DNA of 64,000 bases from NCBI RefSeq assembly GCF_010183535.1, contig NC_071329.1, positions 10,912,001 through 10,976,000 of the forward strand, given 5' to 3'. Below the pieces are notes generated by a model. It did no database searches. It was not told the DNA's origin and saw nothing but the letters and a program-made list of their open reading frames with translations. Position numbers and translations under genes: made by a program. This document shows, in pieces, positions 43,068 to 55,212 of this stretch; position 1 is the first letter of the stretch, and every line of letters starts with the position of its first letter. The stretch is from Caenorhabditis remanei (Eukaryota; Nematoda; Chromadorea; Rhabditida; Rhabditidae).

Positions 43068-46000
43068 CTATTTAGAAGAAGACACAAATAAATAGAAAAG
43101 AGTGAGAATCAGAAGAGATGAGAAGGCAGAAGACGTTGACGATGAGCTAGAGAGAATATTATAGTCGCACCACTGAAAATGTTTTTGAAAATAAGAATTA
43201 CTGAGATTTTAATTGAATACCTGGTTCATTTCCATTTCTGGTTTGTATGTATCTGAATAGTTTTTAAGAACTGAAAGTGGACAGTAATCATTTCCATTGC
43301 ATCCCGGAATTCCAGAAGTCAACACATAGTTGAGAGTATCATTTTCATGACGATGATAAATCAACTAGAAAAATGAAAACAAATTGGAAACAAAAAAAAC
43401 TTGAAAATACCTTGAAAAACGTTTCATTAGACTTTGTTTCTTGCCACTGTTCAAATACAGCACATGCTGAATACAGAGGGTATCCACGTGGTTGAACAGC
43501 CAGATGAGCAACTCCGAGCAACGAGAAAAGAGCATAGAGAGTGGTATCATGCTAAAAATTTAACTTTTGAAAAAAACATTTAAGAGACAATGTCTCGCTC
43601 AAGCCACCAGGCCATGTTACACATGCACCAAGTTGATCCGTTCCGGCTGATTTTGTGATATGTTAGTACCCTAGGAATTGTAAGAATTTTATACTACACC
43701 AGATTAGGCTCCGCCCCCTTTGACCTACCGAAACAATCGATTGAAGTTGAAAAATGAAAATTTTTCTTTCGAAAGATAGGATCAAAATCTCTTCAGAAAT
43801 GAATTGCCAGCCTTATTTCGTGCATTCTATAAGATGTACACTTTTTTCTAGCTCCCCTGCATCATATAGAAAAAATCACTTTTTTGAAACATTTGTTAAT
43901 TTTTTCATGTTTTTTGAGTTTTTCGGCATGTCGAAGTACTGTGGTCCAAAGTAAATTTATGATGTTTAGATACATATTTGTCGTGGATTGGTTTTGTGTA
44001 TGGCTGGTGAGGCCTCCAATCCATGATTTTAGTTGTTGTTGAGCAATGCATGATGTTGGGTAGTTCGAACAGTTGTTGATGCACGAATGGTTTATTACCG
44101 AAGCATAATAGATGCTTTGGTAGAATATTAGTCGAAGAAGTGGGAATAATAGTGAGAAGTCACATGAGCGGGGGCAAAGAGTAGTAAGTAAGGAAGATTG
44201 AATTAGGAAGTAATCCTGAAAAGGTGTGAGAGGTGATGGGCGGAATCTCATAGAAATGTTCTAGAAACAATGGGAGAAATAGCGAGTGGAAAGGGGAGAG
44301 TGCTAGAGATATTAAGGCGGGGGCGGCAATTGAATGAATTGTTTTCCCTCGCTGCCGTCGAGCGCGGATGCATCCTCTTCCACGAGCTTCTCGTCCACGG
44401 CCATCACGAATTATCCTCGCTTTGGTGACTTGTACTCGATGGGTTGAAGAATCCATTGAAGAGTTGAGAGATTTCCGATAAGAATCTCATTGAATGATAG
44501 GTCGTGGATATATCCGAAGGAGGATATCCACGACACTCCGGGAAAGGGGGATCAACGAAACGTAGTGTAGTTGATGGCGTGACGTCTCCAGTCCCAGATG
44601 TGATTCGTCTTGAAGTCTCCTGTTCTTCTTTGAGATTCTTCGTCCATCTCCGCGTTGCTTTGGTATTTGGATCCTTCCATCGGTTGTTGCCACGTTGGAT
44701 GATACTTTAGCTCAACACCTCATACTTGTTATTTCATCTAACAGAGTACGAAGCATCAGCTAAATAGGTCGTGGATATAACCAGGATGGTATATCCGCGA
44801 CAATATTTGTGTGGGCTATCCGAAAATATAAAGATTTATCCCAGATTTGGGTGTCTAGCTGAGTTATGATCCAAAAAATGACGAAATTTAATGCATTTCA
44901 ACGTACTCCCCTCCATGGTAAAAAATGGGTGGTTGACAAAAATCAAAAATATTTCTGATTTAAGTTGAACAGAGCTAGTGTAGTGTTCACACAACTTTTC
45001 AGACAATTCTAGCCATGTTTCAGTGAGTTACAGACACCTCCTCCATTTTTTCGACTCAAAAAGTTTGAGCTCTTGTAACTTTTCAGATTATGACTCAAAA
45101 TCTTAGAAACTTCGAGAAAATGATGGAATATACTACAAAAACACAATCAATAAGCTGAAAGTAATTTTTTTAGAAAGTACTGGTATTTCATGCGCCAGAA
45201 TATCTCACTATCATTGATCCATGAAGCTATCGGTTATGAAATGAAGCGAAAGTTGAACAAAATGGCAGAAAATGACTTTCAGCTAATTGATTGTGTTTTT
45301 GTAGTATATTCCATCATTTTCTCGAAGTTTCTAAGATTTTGAGTCATAATCTGAAAAGTTACAAGAGCTCAAACTTTTTGAGTCGAAAAAATGGAGGAGG
45401 TGTCTGTAACTCACTGAAACATGGCTAGAATTGTCTGAAAAGTTGTGTGAACACTACACTAGCTCTGTTCAACTTAAATCAGAAATATTTTTGATTTTTG
45501 TCAACCACCCATTTTTTACCATGGAGGGGAGTACGTTGAAATGCATAAAATTTCGTCACTTTTTGGATCATAACTCAGCTAGACACCCAAATCTGGGATA
45601 AATCTTTATATTTTCGGATAGATCACACAAATATGTATCTAATCATTATAAATTTACTTCGGACCGCAGTACTTCGACCAGCCGCAAAATCCAAAAAACA
45701 TGAAAAAATTGACAAATTTTTCAAAAAAGTGATTTTTTCTATATGATGCAGGGGAGCTAGAAAAAAGTGTACATCTTATAAAATGCACGAAATAAGGCTG
45801 GCAATTCATTTCTGAAGAGATTTTGATCCTATCTTTCGAAAGAAAAATTTTCATTTTTCAACTTCAATCGATTGTTTCCGTAGGTCAAAGGGGGCGGAGC
45901 CTAATCTGGTATGGTATAAAATTCTTAGAATTCCTAGGGTACTAACATATCACAAAATCAACCGGAACGGATCAACTTGGTGCATGTGTAACATGGCCTG

Positions 46001-47262
46001 GTGGCCTATGCTCCATCCAGTCAGAGATTGTCTCTAAAAAAGTACTCACAGCGGAATATGCGAAAAACTTCATTCGTTTTGTGTAAGCGCACTCTTTTCC
46101 ATCACTTGAACTGCATTCCGTTTTTCTATTCATATGATTGTATATATCATTTACAAGTGTTCCACCACGAATTTTTCGAAGATATTTTCCAATGTCAAGT
46201 CCATTCACAATTACTCCTAAAATTAAAACATTTTTAAATAGAATAGGGATTATCTCTCTACCTTCTAACCCTAATCCATTTTGAAAATCTTGAACTTGAG
46301 AGTTCACAATATCGATTTGTTCAAACAAACTGTCAGTGTACCATGGAGTGAATCGTTGAAAATCAACTGGATAATACTGTTTCTCAATTTTTAATGCATT
46401 GTAAAGAATCCAAAGATTTTCAGGATTAATGTCCTCTCCACAATAATTCGTGAGATTTCCCATGAGAGCTTTAACATCGGAACGATTGAAATAACTTGAA
46501 ACAATGTCAGTTGTCTTTGCCATATTCCAAACGGTATCTTGTAATGCACATGCATTGTCAACGGATAGAAGCTGAGAAATAGTTAGGATTCGTTTTCAAA
46601 AACTCATCAAAACTCAAAAGTACTTACATGATCTTCTGCATCGGGAATAGTGTGAATCGGAATAGGAACAAATCCAGCTGGCCAACCAATAACATCTGGA
46701 TAGTCGATATCTGTAACATCTTCAATTTTGTAAAGTATTTTTCTCAAATTTCATTACTTGGCTCAGTTACATTCTCTTTGTCCAAGTTTCCATACATTCC
46801 AACCATATTTGAAAATGCAGAAAGAAGCGTTCTATTCTTATCGGTTGACCTCACAAAAATTTCCTGTTGATCGTATCGTTTCTTCAAAAATGCATAAGGC
46901 TGTCCATTAACATATCGGGCTCTCAGTTTCTGACCCAGTTGCATGTGCTGTCTCATTCCAATCTGAAATTCGGATAATTGGATTACGTTGCCAATGTTCT
47001 TATCATACCGGTGTCAATTGACCCCATCCACCACCTCCAAATATCCAATAAGCCTCAGTGAACTGATCATTATGATATGTTTCAGTAGGTGTTCTATCTC
47101 CATGTCTCCATAACTGAAAATCTTCATTCTTCTCCTACAATAATATGTTTGACCTACTGCTTGAACCATCATCAATTTCATTGTTCCATTCATTACGTCT
47201 GCTGTCGATAAAATACATTGGGATAATAGAATAGGAATAGAATATAAAACCACCCTCATCAT
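43068..47262 (-). CDS. Histidine acid phosphatase (copy B), with transposon-filled intron
   Basis: Same family as copy A. The ATG at 47262 follows a TATTTTCAG acceptor; the N-terminus MMRVVLYSIPILLSQCILST is a signal peptide. Motifs in order: LWRHGDRTPTETYH, GMRQHMQLGQKLRARYV, EIFVRSTDKNRT, GWPAGFVPIPIHT, then a domain rich in NxT/NxS sites (NLTNYCG, NRSD), and after a long intron the catalytic HDTTLYALFSLL. The final exon (43068 to about 43,172) encodes WCDYNILSSSSS and a hydrophobic tail (LLILTLFYLFVSS). The intron 43552-46049 holds a 2.45-kb foldback element; its GTGAGT donor and TTTTTAG acceptor are intact, so the gene should still be spliceable. Both catalytic motifs (RHGDR, HD) are present. 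Poly(A) signal on the minus strand at 43006-43011. Confidence 0.87.
43583..46035. mobile_element. Foldback element with about 750-bp inverted arms
   Basis: The left arm is 43583-43977 continued at 44804-45162; the right arm is 45275-46035, its near-perfect reverse complement; the loop is 45163-45274 (112 nt). The arms match through long stretches, for example the GCCACCAGGCCATGTTACAC near the outer end. The left arm is interrupted by an 826-bp insertion (43978-44803) absent from the right arm. No transposase frame is seen. The outer 9 bp AGAGACAAT also recur inverted, so the true ends and target duplication are uncertain. It sits wholly within an intron of acid phosphatase B. Confidence 0.85.
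43978..44803. mobile_element. Nested insertion with TTGTCGYGGAT ends inside the foldback arm
   Basis: The sequence begins TTGTCGTGGAT and ends ATCCGCGACAA, inverted ends with one transition. TAT flanks both sides (43975-43977, 44804-44806); the intact right arm shows a single TAT there, so the empty site is directly visible. Internally, two further hairpins of the same motif occur at about 44,502-44,535 and 44,768-44,800 (GTCGTGGATATA ... TATCCACGAC or TATATCCGCGAC). No gene is seen; a non-autonomous element of unknown superfamily. Confidence 0.7.
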
Positions 47263-47415
47263 TGCGAACCCAAGCTGAAAATACAAAATTAATGGGTCAA
47301 AACTGTTCTTTGGCTCAAAAAAAGAAGAGGAAAGAAACGAAAATCAAACAAAAAATGAAACTGAAGAGGCGAGAAAAAGCGGATTGAACTGTTAAAATAG
47401 CGTCAAAGTTGACAC

Positions 47416-47428
47416 TTATCAGTTATCA
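47416..47428 (-). promoter_or_regulatory. Tandem GATA-factor sites upstream of acid phosphatase B
   Basis: The minus strand reads CTGATAACTGATAAGTG: two TGATAA cores 7 bp apart, the second matching ACTGATAAG, the ELT-2-type intestinal consensus. They lie about 155 bp upstream of the ATG at 47262. Tandem WGATAR pairs are known drivers of gut genes in this genus. Confidence 0.7.
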
Positions 47429-48593
47429 GAGTTTATGTTGACTTAATGGACTTCTCAACGGGTTTTAGATGCCAATGGGAGATTGTTTCTTGCAGAATGA
47501 GTGGTTTTATGCATTCACAGCACTTTTCTTTTTCAAAAAAATAGTAATCGTCACAGATTATGATGTTTTGGAATATGAAAATTGAAATATCTCTTTTCGA
47601 AAAATTTAAATTCTGTTTTGTTTCGATGAAACTCAGTCGAACGTTGAGTCAAACGGAAGTTTAGAATCCTCTTTGTTTGAAACTAATCCCTAAAGTTCAG
47701 TGTGTTTGTTTTGAGTACTGTTAACTCGTTCAAACAAAACGGCAGAACTTTTTGTCTAGTGAGATCACAAATAACGAAACTACAAAAAAATCACGTAGGC
47801 TGAAACTTTTATAAAACTTTATCCCAGTGAAAACGAATTAATCAAAGTGTGACCGGAAGGAAGTATGTGAGAAATAAGATTAGACGAAGAAGGTGACTGG
47901 GAAAAAGGAAAAACATATTCTGAGAATGAAAAAAAGAGCAAAGGTTGAGAATCAGAAACATTTTTCTTATTAAAAGCAAATTGGTCTTTTGATAAATAAA
48001 ACTTGCTCTTAGGAAGAAATAAAAAAGACAGTGAGGGAAAGCTTTTTAGTCAAAACAATGTCCAAGAAAGTTACAGAAGGCTAAAATTATCATGAAAGAA
48101 AATAATTCGATTAAAACTTTTATTATGGGAACGACGCTTCTACTATTTCGATTTCTTTTTCAGAATGACTTTGACACGGAAAAGCAACACATTTCTGGAA
48201 AAAGAAACTCAAACGAAGATGTTATACCTTGACGATCTCCGGAACTGAAAACGGACATCAGTGTCAAGTTGAACAGCAGGACACCATAAACGATTATATT
48301 GGTTATTTTCGGAGTTTTTGTGTTGTTCTTGTTCTGCATTTTTCTTCACTTCCTGCGTGGAAATGCATCCTTTCGCCTTTCACAAAACGGCTTGCAAGTT
48401 TCCTAATTTTTAAGCCGTACAGAAAACAGAAGAACATTTCAATTGATGACCTCATTTGATAATACTCTTTGAAATAGAACAGCACAATACAAACATTTAT
48501 TTCAAAAATTCATAGTTACCCGTGAATAATTATTGAAGAGAAAGATGAGAAAATGAGCAAAATATTTGTGAGAAGTTTGGAACGAAAAACAAT
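47429..48593. other. Intergenic between acid phosphatase B and the Patched-related gene
   Basis: AT-rich, with no supported exon. It holds the distal promoter of acid phosphatase B and the 3' end of the Patched-related gene. Small frames at 48,229-48,485 lack splice context. Confidence 0.5.
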
Positions 48594-51500
48594 TCAAGAA
48601 GACACATTAACTGGCAAATTGATTGCATATATACTGTTTTTGTTTTCTTTTAACTTTCTCCGACGATCGGATGCTTTCCGAGAGGCATCAGATAGTCGTT
48701 CTATAACGGGAATACATATTGAGAGAAGAATAGGAAGAAGCATCAGAGCATGCCACGCTCCGATCATTAATACAAGTGATATTGTCTTGAAGAACACCAG
48801 AACCATGTAGGAATCGATGAAAGCCAGAACGAAAACTCCGAGAATTGTTGATAAACTTCCATGGACAACTGAAATAATGTGATTATTTCTGTGATGAGTT
48901 ACCCAGAGTTCAGGATGTACCTGGCCATGCTAACTTCTCCATTGCATCAACACATCTATCAAATGCTGACAGATTGTTCTCGTTACTAACAAATCCATGA
49001 GTGATATGAGCAGAAAATTCGATAGAGAATCCAATGGACATAATGATTGTAATCATAGATATAGGATCCAATTTGACACTCCAAAGCGAAAGAAAACCGA
49101 CGACGCCTAAACAATTCACAAATTGATTGAAATGTGAGAATTGTATATCATACCGATATCAATAGTAACCATTGCTAGTGTAATGAATAGAGCGCAAATT
49201 GGATTTGGAATGAAAATCAGAGCAACACAGAACATACAGAACATTGCCAAAGTATCATTTGTAATTGTGGAACTGAGAATCACGTTCAATTGATCTGCAA
49301 TTGCTCGACTCTGTTGATATGTTACAATTTCTAAGTCTTTATGTCTGTCAGCTACACCACGAAGTTCTGAAATTAAATCATTCGATAACTTTTGAATTCA
49401 TAATTATGACTTCATACCTTCTGTAATTAAAACCAAGTCCGTTGGAGTGGAGAGTCGGTGAACTCCAATACGGAAGCGATATGATTTCAACTCCAAAGTA
49501 TCATAATCAGATTCATTCGTCCATACGAAATCTTGTGACCATAACTTATAGAAAGCAAAAAGTTGACTCCATTCATAAACTCCAATAATCCAACTTTCTC
49601 GATTGTCATTAAGATAAGATCCAGTTAGATTACTGTACTTTTTGTATTCTCTCAACCAGAATGATGTTCCTTTTCCTCCGAGAGCTAGAAAAATATAAAA
49701 GAAGTGATTAAAAAAAAAGATGCACTCACAATACGAAATATTTTCAAACTCTTGTGCAACCATTTCGATTCTGTATCTGTTTTCCGGAATAGTTAAGTTT
49801 GGACAGTTTTGAATAGCGACTTCGATCTGATCTCCTCCATGGAACAGTTCAATTTCTCTTTTCAGTGCTTCCACTAGTGGATCCGAATGTAGGAGTAACT
49901 TATCGTAATCAAGACCTTGTTCCATTACACATATTCCATAGATAGCTCCTCCCATGTAAAACACAAAAACAATGAACATGAAGAGTTTAGTTTTCCAGTT
50001 GAGTAACCATGGAACATAGTAATCTCTGAAGCAAACCATCATTTTTCTTGTTTTCAGTGAACTTTTTACCTGAAGAAGTGCCCCATAGCTCCTCGACTTT
50101 TGACAGGAATATGGATTTGGGAAGGATCGGGAGAGGAATCGCATGATCTTTTTTCAGCCTGTTCAGAATTTTCAGCAATTTCCATACTCTTTTCATGTGG
50201 TTTCTCTTCATTTTCAGCTTTTGCATCTTTTCGACTTTTTGACTTCTTCTTCAGATTCGGTTGTAATGATCCATCTTCAATTGTGTAAATGTCATCAGCC
50301 TGGAATTATTGAAAATAAAAATTTCTACAATTACAAACAAACTTACAGTCATACACGGCATACATGAATTTCTTCCAGACATTTGTGCTTTTGCAGATAT
50401 CACCATTAATGCAGCAAAGAAAGTGATCTGGTAGAGGAATGTAAAGAACATGCAGGCAGCAGTCATCGCACAAAATCCTTGAACAGCAATGATATCAGTA
50501 ATCGTTCCAACACCAAATGAAAGAACATCAGTGAATGAAGTGATGAATATTGCCACAGCTGATTCTGACATTGCTTCAACCATTCTTTGTTTCAACACTT
50601 TCGGACTCCGACCGGGATATTTCATTTCTGTATTGTGCCACGCAGCCACTGCGATGAACATGTCATCTACTCCAATCGCTGAAAATTCCCAAATTCTTAG
50701 AAAGCTTTAGTCTATGTGGAGATACTTACAAAGAACAAGGAACGGAGCAATGAGTGTGATCTCTGCAAAAAACATTCCAAACCAAAGTTGAAGGCCAATA
50801 CCACTGAAATCTTTCAATTTGAGCCGTTTCAATGGAAACGAGTATACCTCACAATAGCCAAAACCGAAGAAAGAACACCTCCGAGTGCAAGCATTGGCTT
50901 GGAACGGAGCCAATCAATATGAAGAGGCCAACAATGATCAGTTCGAAAGTACCATTTCACGGAATAGAATGCAGTAAACAAAACTAAAACAGCTATGGTC
51001 ACATTGAAATATGGTTTCAGTCTATTCGCATTTCGAGTCAATCCTTGATCAAGAATTCTTGAGTGTTTAATGTGACATTGAATTGTTGGATGATCTGCAT
51101 ATGCCTCTTGAACGTATTTCTCAGCAGTGCTCTCCCAATATTTCGCTAATTGTTCTTGTTCGTCATCATCAAATTTCAAAAAATACCAAAGACGCATGGC
51201 TCTTGCATATTTAATTGTGTCATTCGGAAACGTGTCAACACCTCCAACCACAAATGCAATATAAATTGGTGTTCCTTCTTGATTGACTTGAGGGAATGTT
51301 ACTGATATTCCTCTGGAAATTTTGTTTGAAAAAAACTCGAATTCTTTAATTTAACCTCTTATTCAATTCGTGTCGCCTTTTCAACAGTTCGATGACATTC
51401 TTTTCCCGGTAACAGTCTCCATACCAATTCATACAAACATCCTAAAAATTCAGATTGGTTTTCAAAAATTACACTGAAAAATTACCTTGAAAGTGATTGT

Positions 51501-52109
51501 GATATTCTGATTCTCTTCGATTTCAGTCATATTCAAGTGTCGTTTTCTCATCAAAGCTGGATTGTCTTCAAGTGCTTCTTCTCGTTGAAAACTCACATTT
51601 GTTACAATTTCTTCTTCAATTTTTGCAATATCATCAAGGTATGTCCCTTCTAGAAGATTCGGATAACTTCCATTCTCAAACGGTCTTCCATGAACAACTA
51701 GATAAAGATATCGATTCCATTGAAACGTTCGTTCGGGTAAAAATTCATAAGACTTCACTGGCCACAACTGAAACTCAGCATTTCACACTTTCAAGTTTAG
51801 AATTAAAATAGAAAACTCACTTCACTGAATACTTCTTCCTCTCTCCAAGATGGCGCTGATACCGGTGTGTATAACTTCCGTGCATCCAATAGAGTTAATT
51901 CTTTAATCCAATAAAATCCACCACTACATATGACTGTCAAAATGATAGGAGCAATTAAAAAAATCTGAAAATGACCAAATTTAATTTTGTGATTTTAAGA
52001 ATATGAGGGGTGCAAAACTTACATAATAATAGTCAACTAGAAGATGCCTAGTATACCATGCGAAGAATTTTTCTAACTTTTTGTCAAGAGTTGGAAACCT
52101 GCATCGCAT
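48594..52109 (-). CDS. Patched-related (PTR) multipass protein with sterol-sensing domain
   Basis: Minus-strand, many-exon gene. The ATG at 52109 directly follows a TTCCAG acceptor. The N-terminus (MRCRFPTLDKKLEKFFAWYT) leads to a first membrane segment (IFLIAPIILTVICSGGFYWI). A large extracellular loop with NxT/NxS sites follows (NVTIAV, NLTIPE, NMTE, NITITF). Then the sterol-sensing block: GLQLWFGMFFAEITLIAPFL, GVDDMFIAVAAWHNT, FITSFTDVLSFGVG and a further helix. After a second loop comes the second membrane bundle (TNDTLAMFCMFCVALIFIPN, VGFLLSLWSV-like, MSIGFSIEFSAHI, YMVLVFFKTISLVLMIGA) and a short basic tail ending at 48594. GVDD and GFSIEFSAH are PTR hallmarks (RND-like permease fold). 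PTR proteins act in cuticle and epithelial membrane traffic in nematodes. The individual ptr gene is not assigned. Confidence 0.9.
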
Positions 52110-55100
52110 CTGGAATATCAAATCTTTGAAAATTATCACAAAATTTCAGAAAATTATATGAGTATTCTAGAAAATGAATTAGAACAAGATTTGAAGGAGA
52201 TGAGAACCGGTTTTTGCAACGGTTTTTGGTGTTTCCAGTGATAAATATTCACCTGATGAAACTATGTACGTCACGAAATGATCAGAAAATGAGAGAAAAA
52301 AGTATCTTTGATCTAATTGAACTGCAGATCAAATTTCTTTAATTACTGGGTCAAACGTACAATATCAGGGCTAAAATTTAATATACGAAAAGAGAAGCAA
52401 ATTATGTCGGTATAGAGTTATAGAAGAATATTTAGAATATGTTGGAGTGCAGAAAGGATAGTGACAAATGTCAGATGATTTCTTGAAAGACGAGAAACAG
52501 TAAATTTATAAATATCAGGTACAGTTAAACTCGAAATTCGCTGTCATTCAAAAACTAATATTATGACTACCAAAAACAGGTTTATTGAGGGTAAAATATT
52601 GTATCTCAATATGATCAGTTTAGGAAAAATCCAAGATTTTTTTGAAAATTTGTAAGGTGTGAGCTCATTTTGATTTACTTGGTTGAACTGATATGTTTCC
52701 TAACTATGCTAGAAGTCTTTTGAAACTCAGCATCTTCTGTATAACAACACACAAATTGTGTCTAGACACCAAGTACAATTCTAAAAAATTAATCCAGCTT
52801 TTCTTGTTTCAAGTAAAAAACGGAAGTCAGCTAATCGTTTCACCAGGTGGTACTACAGTCAGATGAAAGAAAAAAAGGGGAAAAGGAAATAATTCACGAC
52901 GGATTAAAATGAAAATAGCAAGGACAAATCAACGGGTACAATGGCATAAGGTGGGGTCGGTTTGGTTGGGAAAAGGAGAAAAAACGAAGAAAAAGGGTCA
53001 CGCTCTATCGGGAGTAAAATGGAAAAAAGAACAGAGATTAAGAGGTTACAAAAACGATTGCAGGTTGGTTTTTCGGGACAAGGGGATTATTGAGTCAAGG
53101 TTATTTTATGGATTTCTCAGAAAGGGGATCTCCTTTTGGAACTACTTTTTCTATATGAATCAGAGAAAGAGTTTTGCAGAATGGATAGAATTACGTAAGG
53201 CATGCATAACAATATGATCGGATAGAATGTGTGTGATGATAAGCGATGCCGCAGAAAACAGCAAAAGCGTCTAAAATACAAGAAGAAGAAAAAGGAGAAG
53301 AAGCTACGGAAAAGGTTGTTGTCCTTCTTCTTACCCTCCTTCCGACAGGTTCTTCTTCGTCATCGTTATCGTTAATCAACGGATTGAAAAAACGAGACAG
53401 AAGGTAGAGGAGAAACATGTACTCGTTTAGAAAGGGTACTAATTGTATAGATTTAGTTTGATTCGGTTTTGCTTTTTGGTTCGGGGAATGTGTCTAGTGG
53501 CGAAGCGAGAAACAGTCAATGCAATTGCTATTAAGGTATTTCTTACGAGATTATTCATCTTCGAGTTGAGGAAATCAGACGATGAATACTAGAATAGTCA
53601 CACGTGTGTGCAACAACATTTTTCAAAACATGTGCTCCTCAAATGTCAAAAAACCCCCGTTGAAAATCTATCGGGATTTGTTCGGCAGTCTGAAAATTTG
53701 GATCCTTTTTTCAGTTCAGAATCTAAGGAAGCCTATGATTTAGGTTATAGGGAATATTTCAGTGAAAACATCGGTAACTCTAGTTTGGAAGACAGTTTCG
53801 GAATAATTTAACAATAAAAATGAATACTGGAACAATGATATGAAACGGGATAAAAGTGAAGAAAACGAGGGAATAAATCTTCGGAGGCGTTGTTTCTGGT
53901 TCTTCTCTCTTTTTCTTTTTTCGTCTTTCTCCAGGGGGAATGATATACAATGGCAGAGGGAGACCACATGCTGTGTACCGGGCATTCATTCTTTTTTACC
54001 TGTTTTTAAAAGGATTTATTTATTTTTTCTGGTTGGGAAAGTAAGTATTCAAATAAACATTCTCGACTTTTGAAGTTCTCTTTTGACCTCCAATTCTGAT
54101 TTTTTGTTCGATTCGAAGAGATAGAATGCATGAAAAAGAGGAAAAGGAATCACGTTTACGATAAACTTGAAGACGACTTTTGGCAAATTCGCTAAATTTG
54201 GCAAAGTTTGGATTCAGCAACATTTGAACTTTTCTATTTTCAGTTGCTACATAATTCTTTTTTCTAGAATGACTGATAATAACTTTAGAATCCGAAAACG
54301 GGATGGAATTTTCGTAAAAAAGGAAAATCTTTGAAATTACTACAAAAAGCAACGAAGTACAGTGTCAGTTTTCACTTTCTTATTTCAATTTTCAACTGAA
54401 GAAGGCAAGAGAAGGTGCAATTAAAATACGGTAGGAACAACTTGTAGGTTGAAACTAAAAATGGAGGTTCGAGAGTTTTAGAAACATTTTCTGGAGGAAA
54501 CTCAAGGGGTATAATGAGTTTCCAAACTTATTAGAGATAATTAAGTTGATTTTTGATTGATGAAATGTAGGAATATACTGTATTACTCACAAAACACATC
54601 TCTACCAACCCAATGGCAAGGGAACTTGAACTTGAACCGAAGTAATTATTCCTTTTTGATTTTTTTCAGAACTCTTCATACTAGAATCCAATGCAAAGAT
54701 CAGAAGAGGAGTTTTTCCATAAGTACCTTCTTGTCCATTCACGAATTAGTACATTTAAAATGGAAAAAGTCAACAACTTTTGTAGGAAAAAAAACAAAAC
54801 GTTGTTGTGGTGAAAAGTCAAAACGGTTAAAATGATGAGGGAGGGAATGGGGTAATTTTGTGGAAAGTGAGGGAAAAAAGAACTGGTTTTCACTCTTTTT
54901 GTTCAATTCAAAGTGTCTTCCTGAGTTATTTTTTGTTGCAAAAACACTTGATTTAAGAATATTTATTAGTTCAATTCAACTTGGTTTATCATTTATGTTT
55001 CGCCCGTTTCATTTCTCGTAATACATGCAAAATAATCGGTTATCAAGCTACAAATATAGATCGTTTCTCAATTTTTGGTATGATCTGATATACACGTGAC

Positions 55101-55212
55101 AGAAGAGGTGATGATTCGAAATGAAATAATTATAGTTATCCAGAGGAGATTCTTGAATATCGAGTCTTAGATGACGTTGTCTTTTGGAGAATAGTCCCTT
55201 CTGTATGATACA
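52110..55212. other. Intergenic between the Patched-related gene and the GPCR
   Basis: AT-rich, with no exon supported. Plus-strand frames at 52,909-53,217 and 54,557-54,835 are Lys-rich without splice or motif support. Purine-rich plus-strand segments near 52,860-53,060 fit the strand bias seen upstream of other minus-strand genes. Confidence 0.5.

Noticed and set aside
44160..44710. Overlapping 60-100 codon frames inside the foldback insertion
   Set aside because: They lie within hairpin-rich repeat DNA, in both strands and several frames, with no transposase motif.
53191..53418. Minus-strand frame with Arg/Ser-rich start near 53.2-53.4 kb
   Set aside because: Short and isolated, in purine-biased DNA with no supporting exons.
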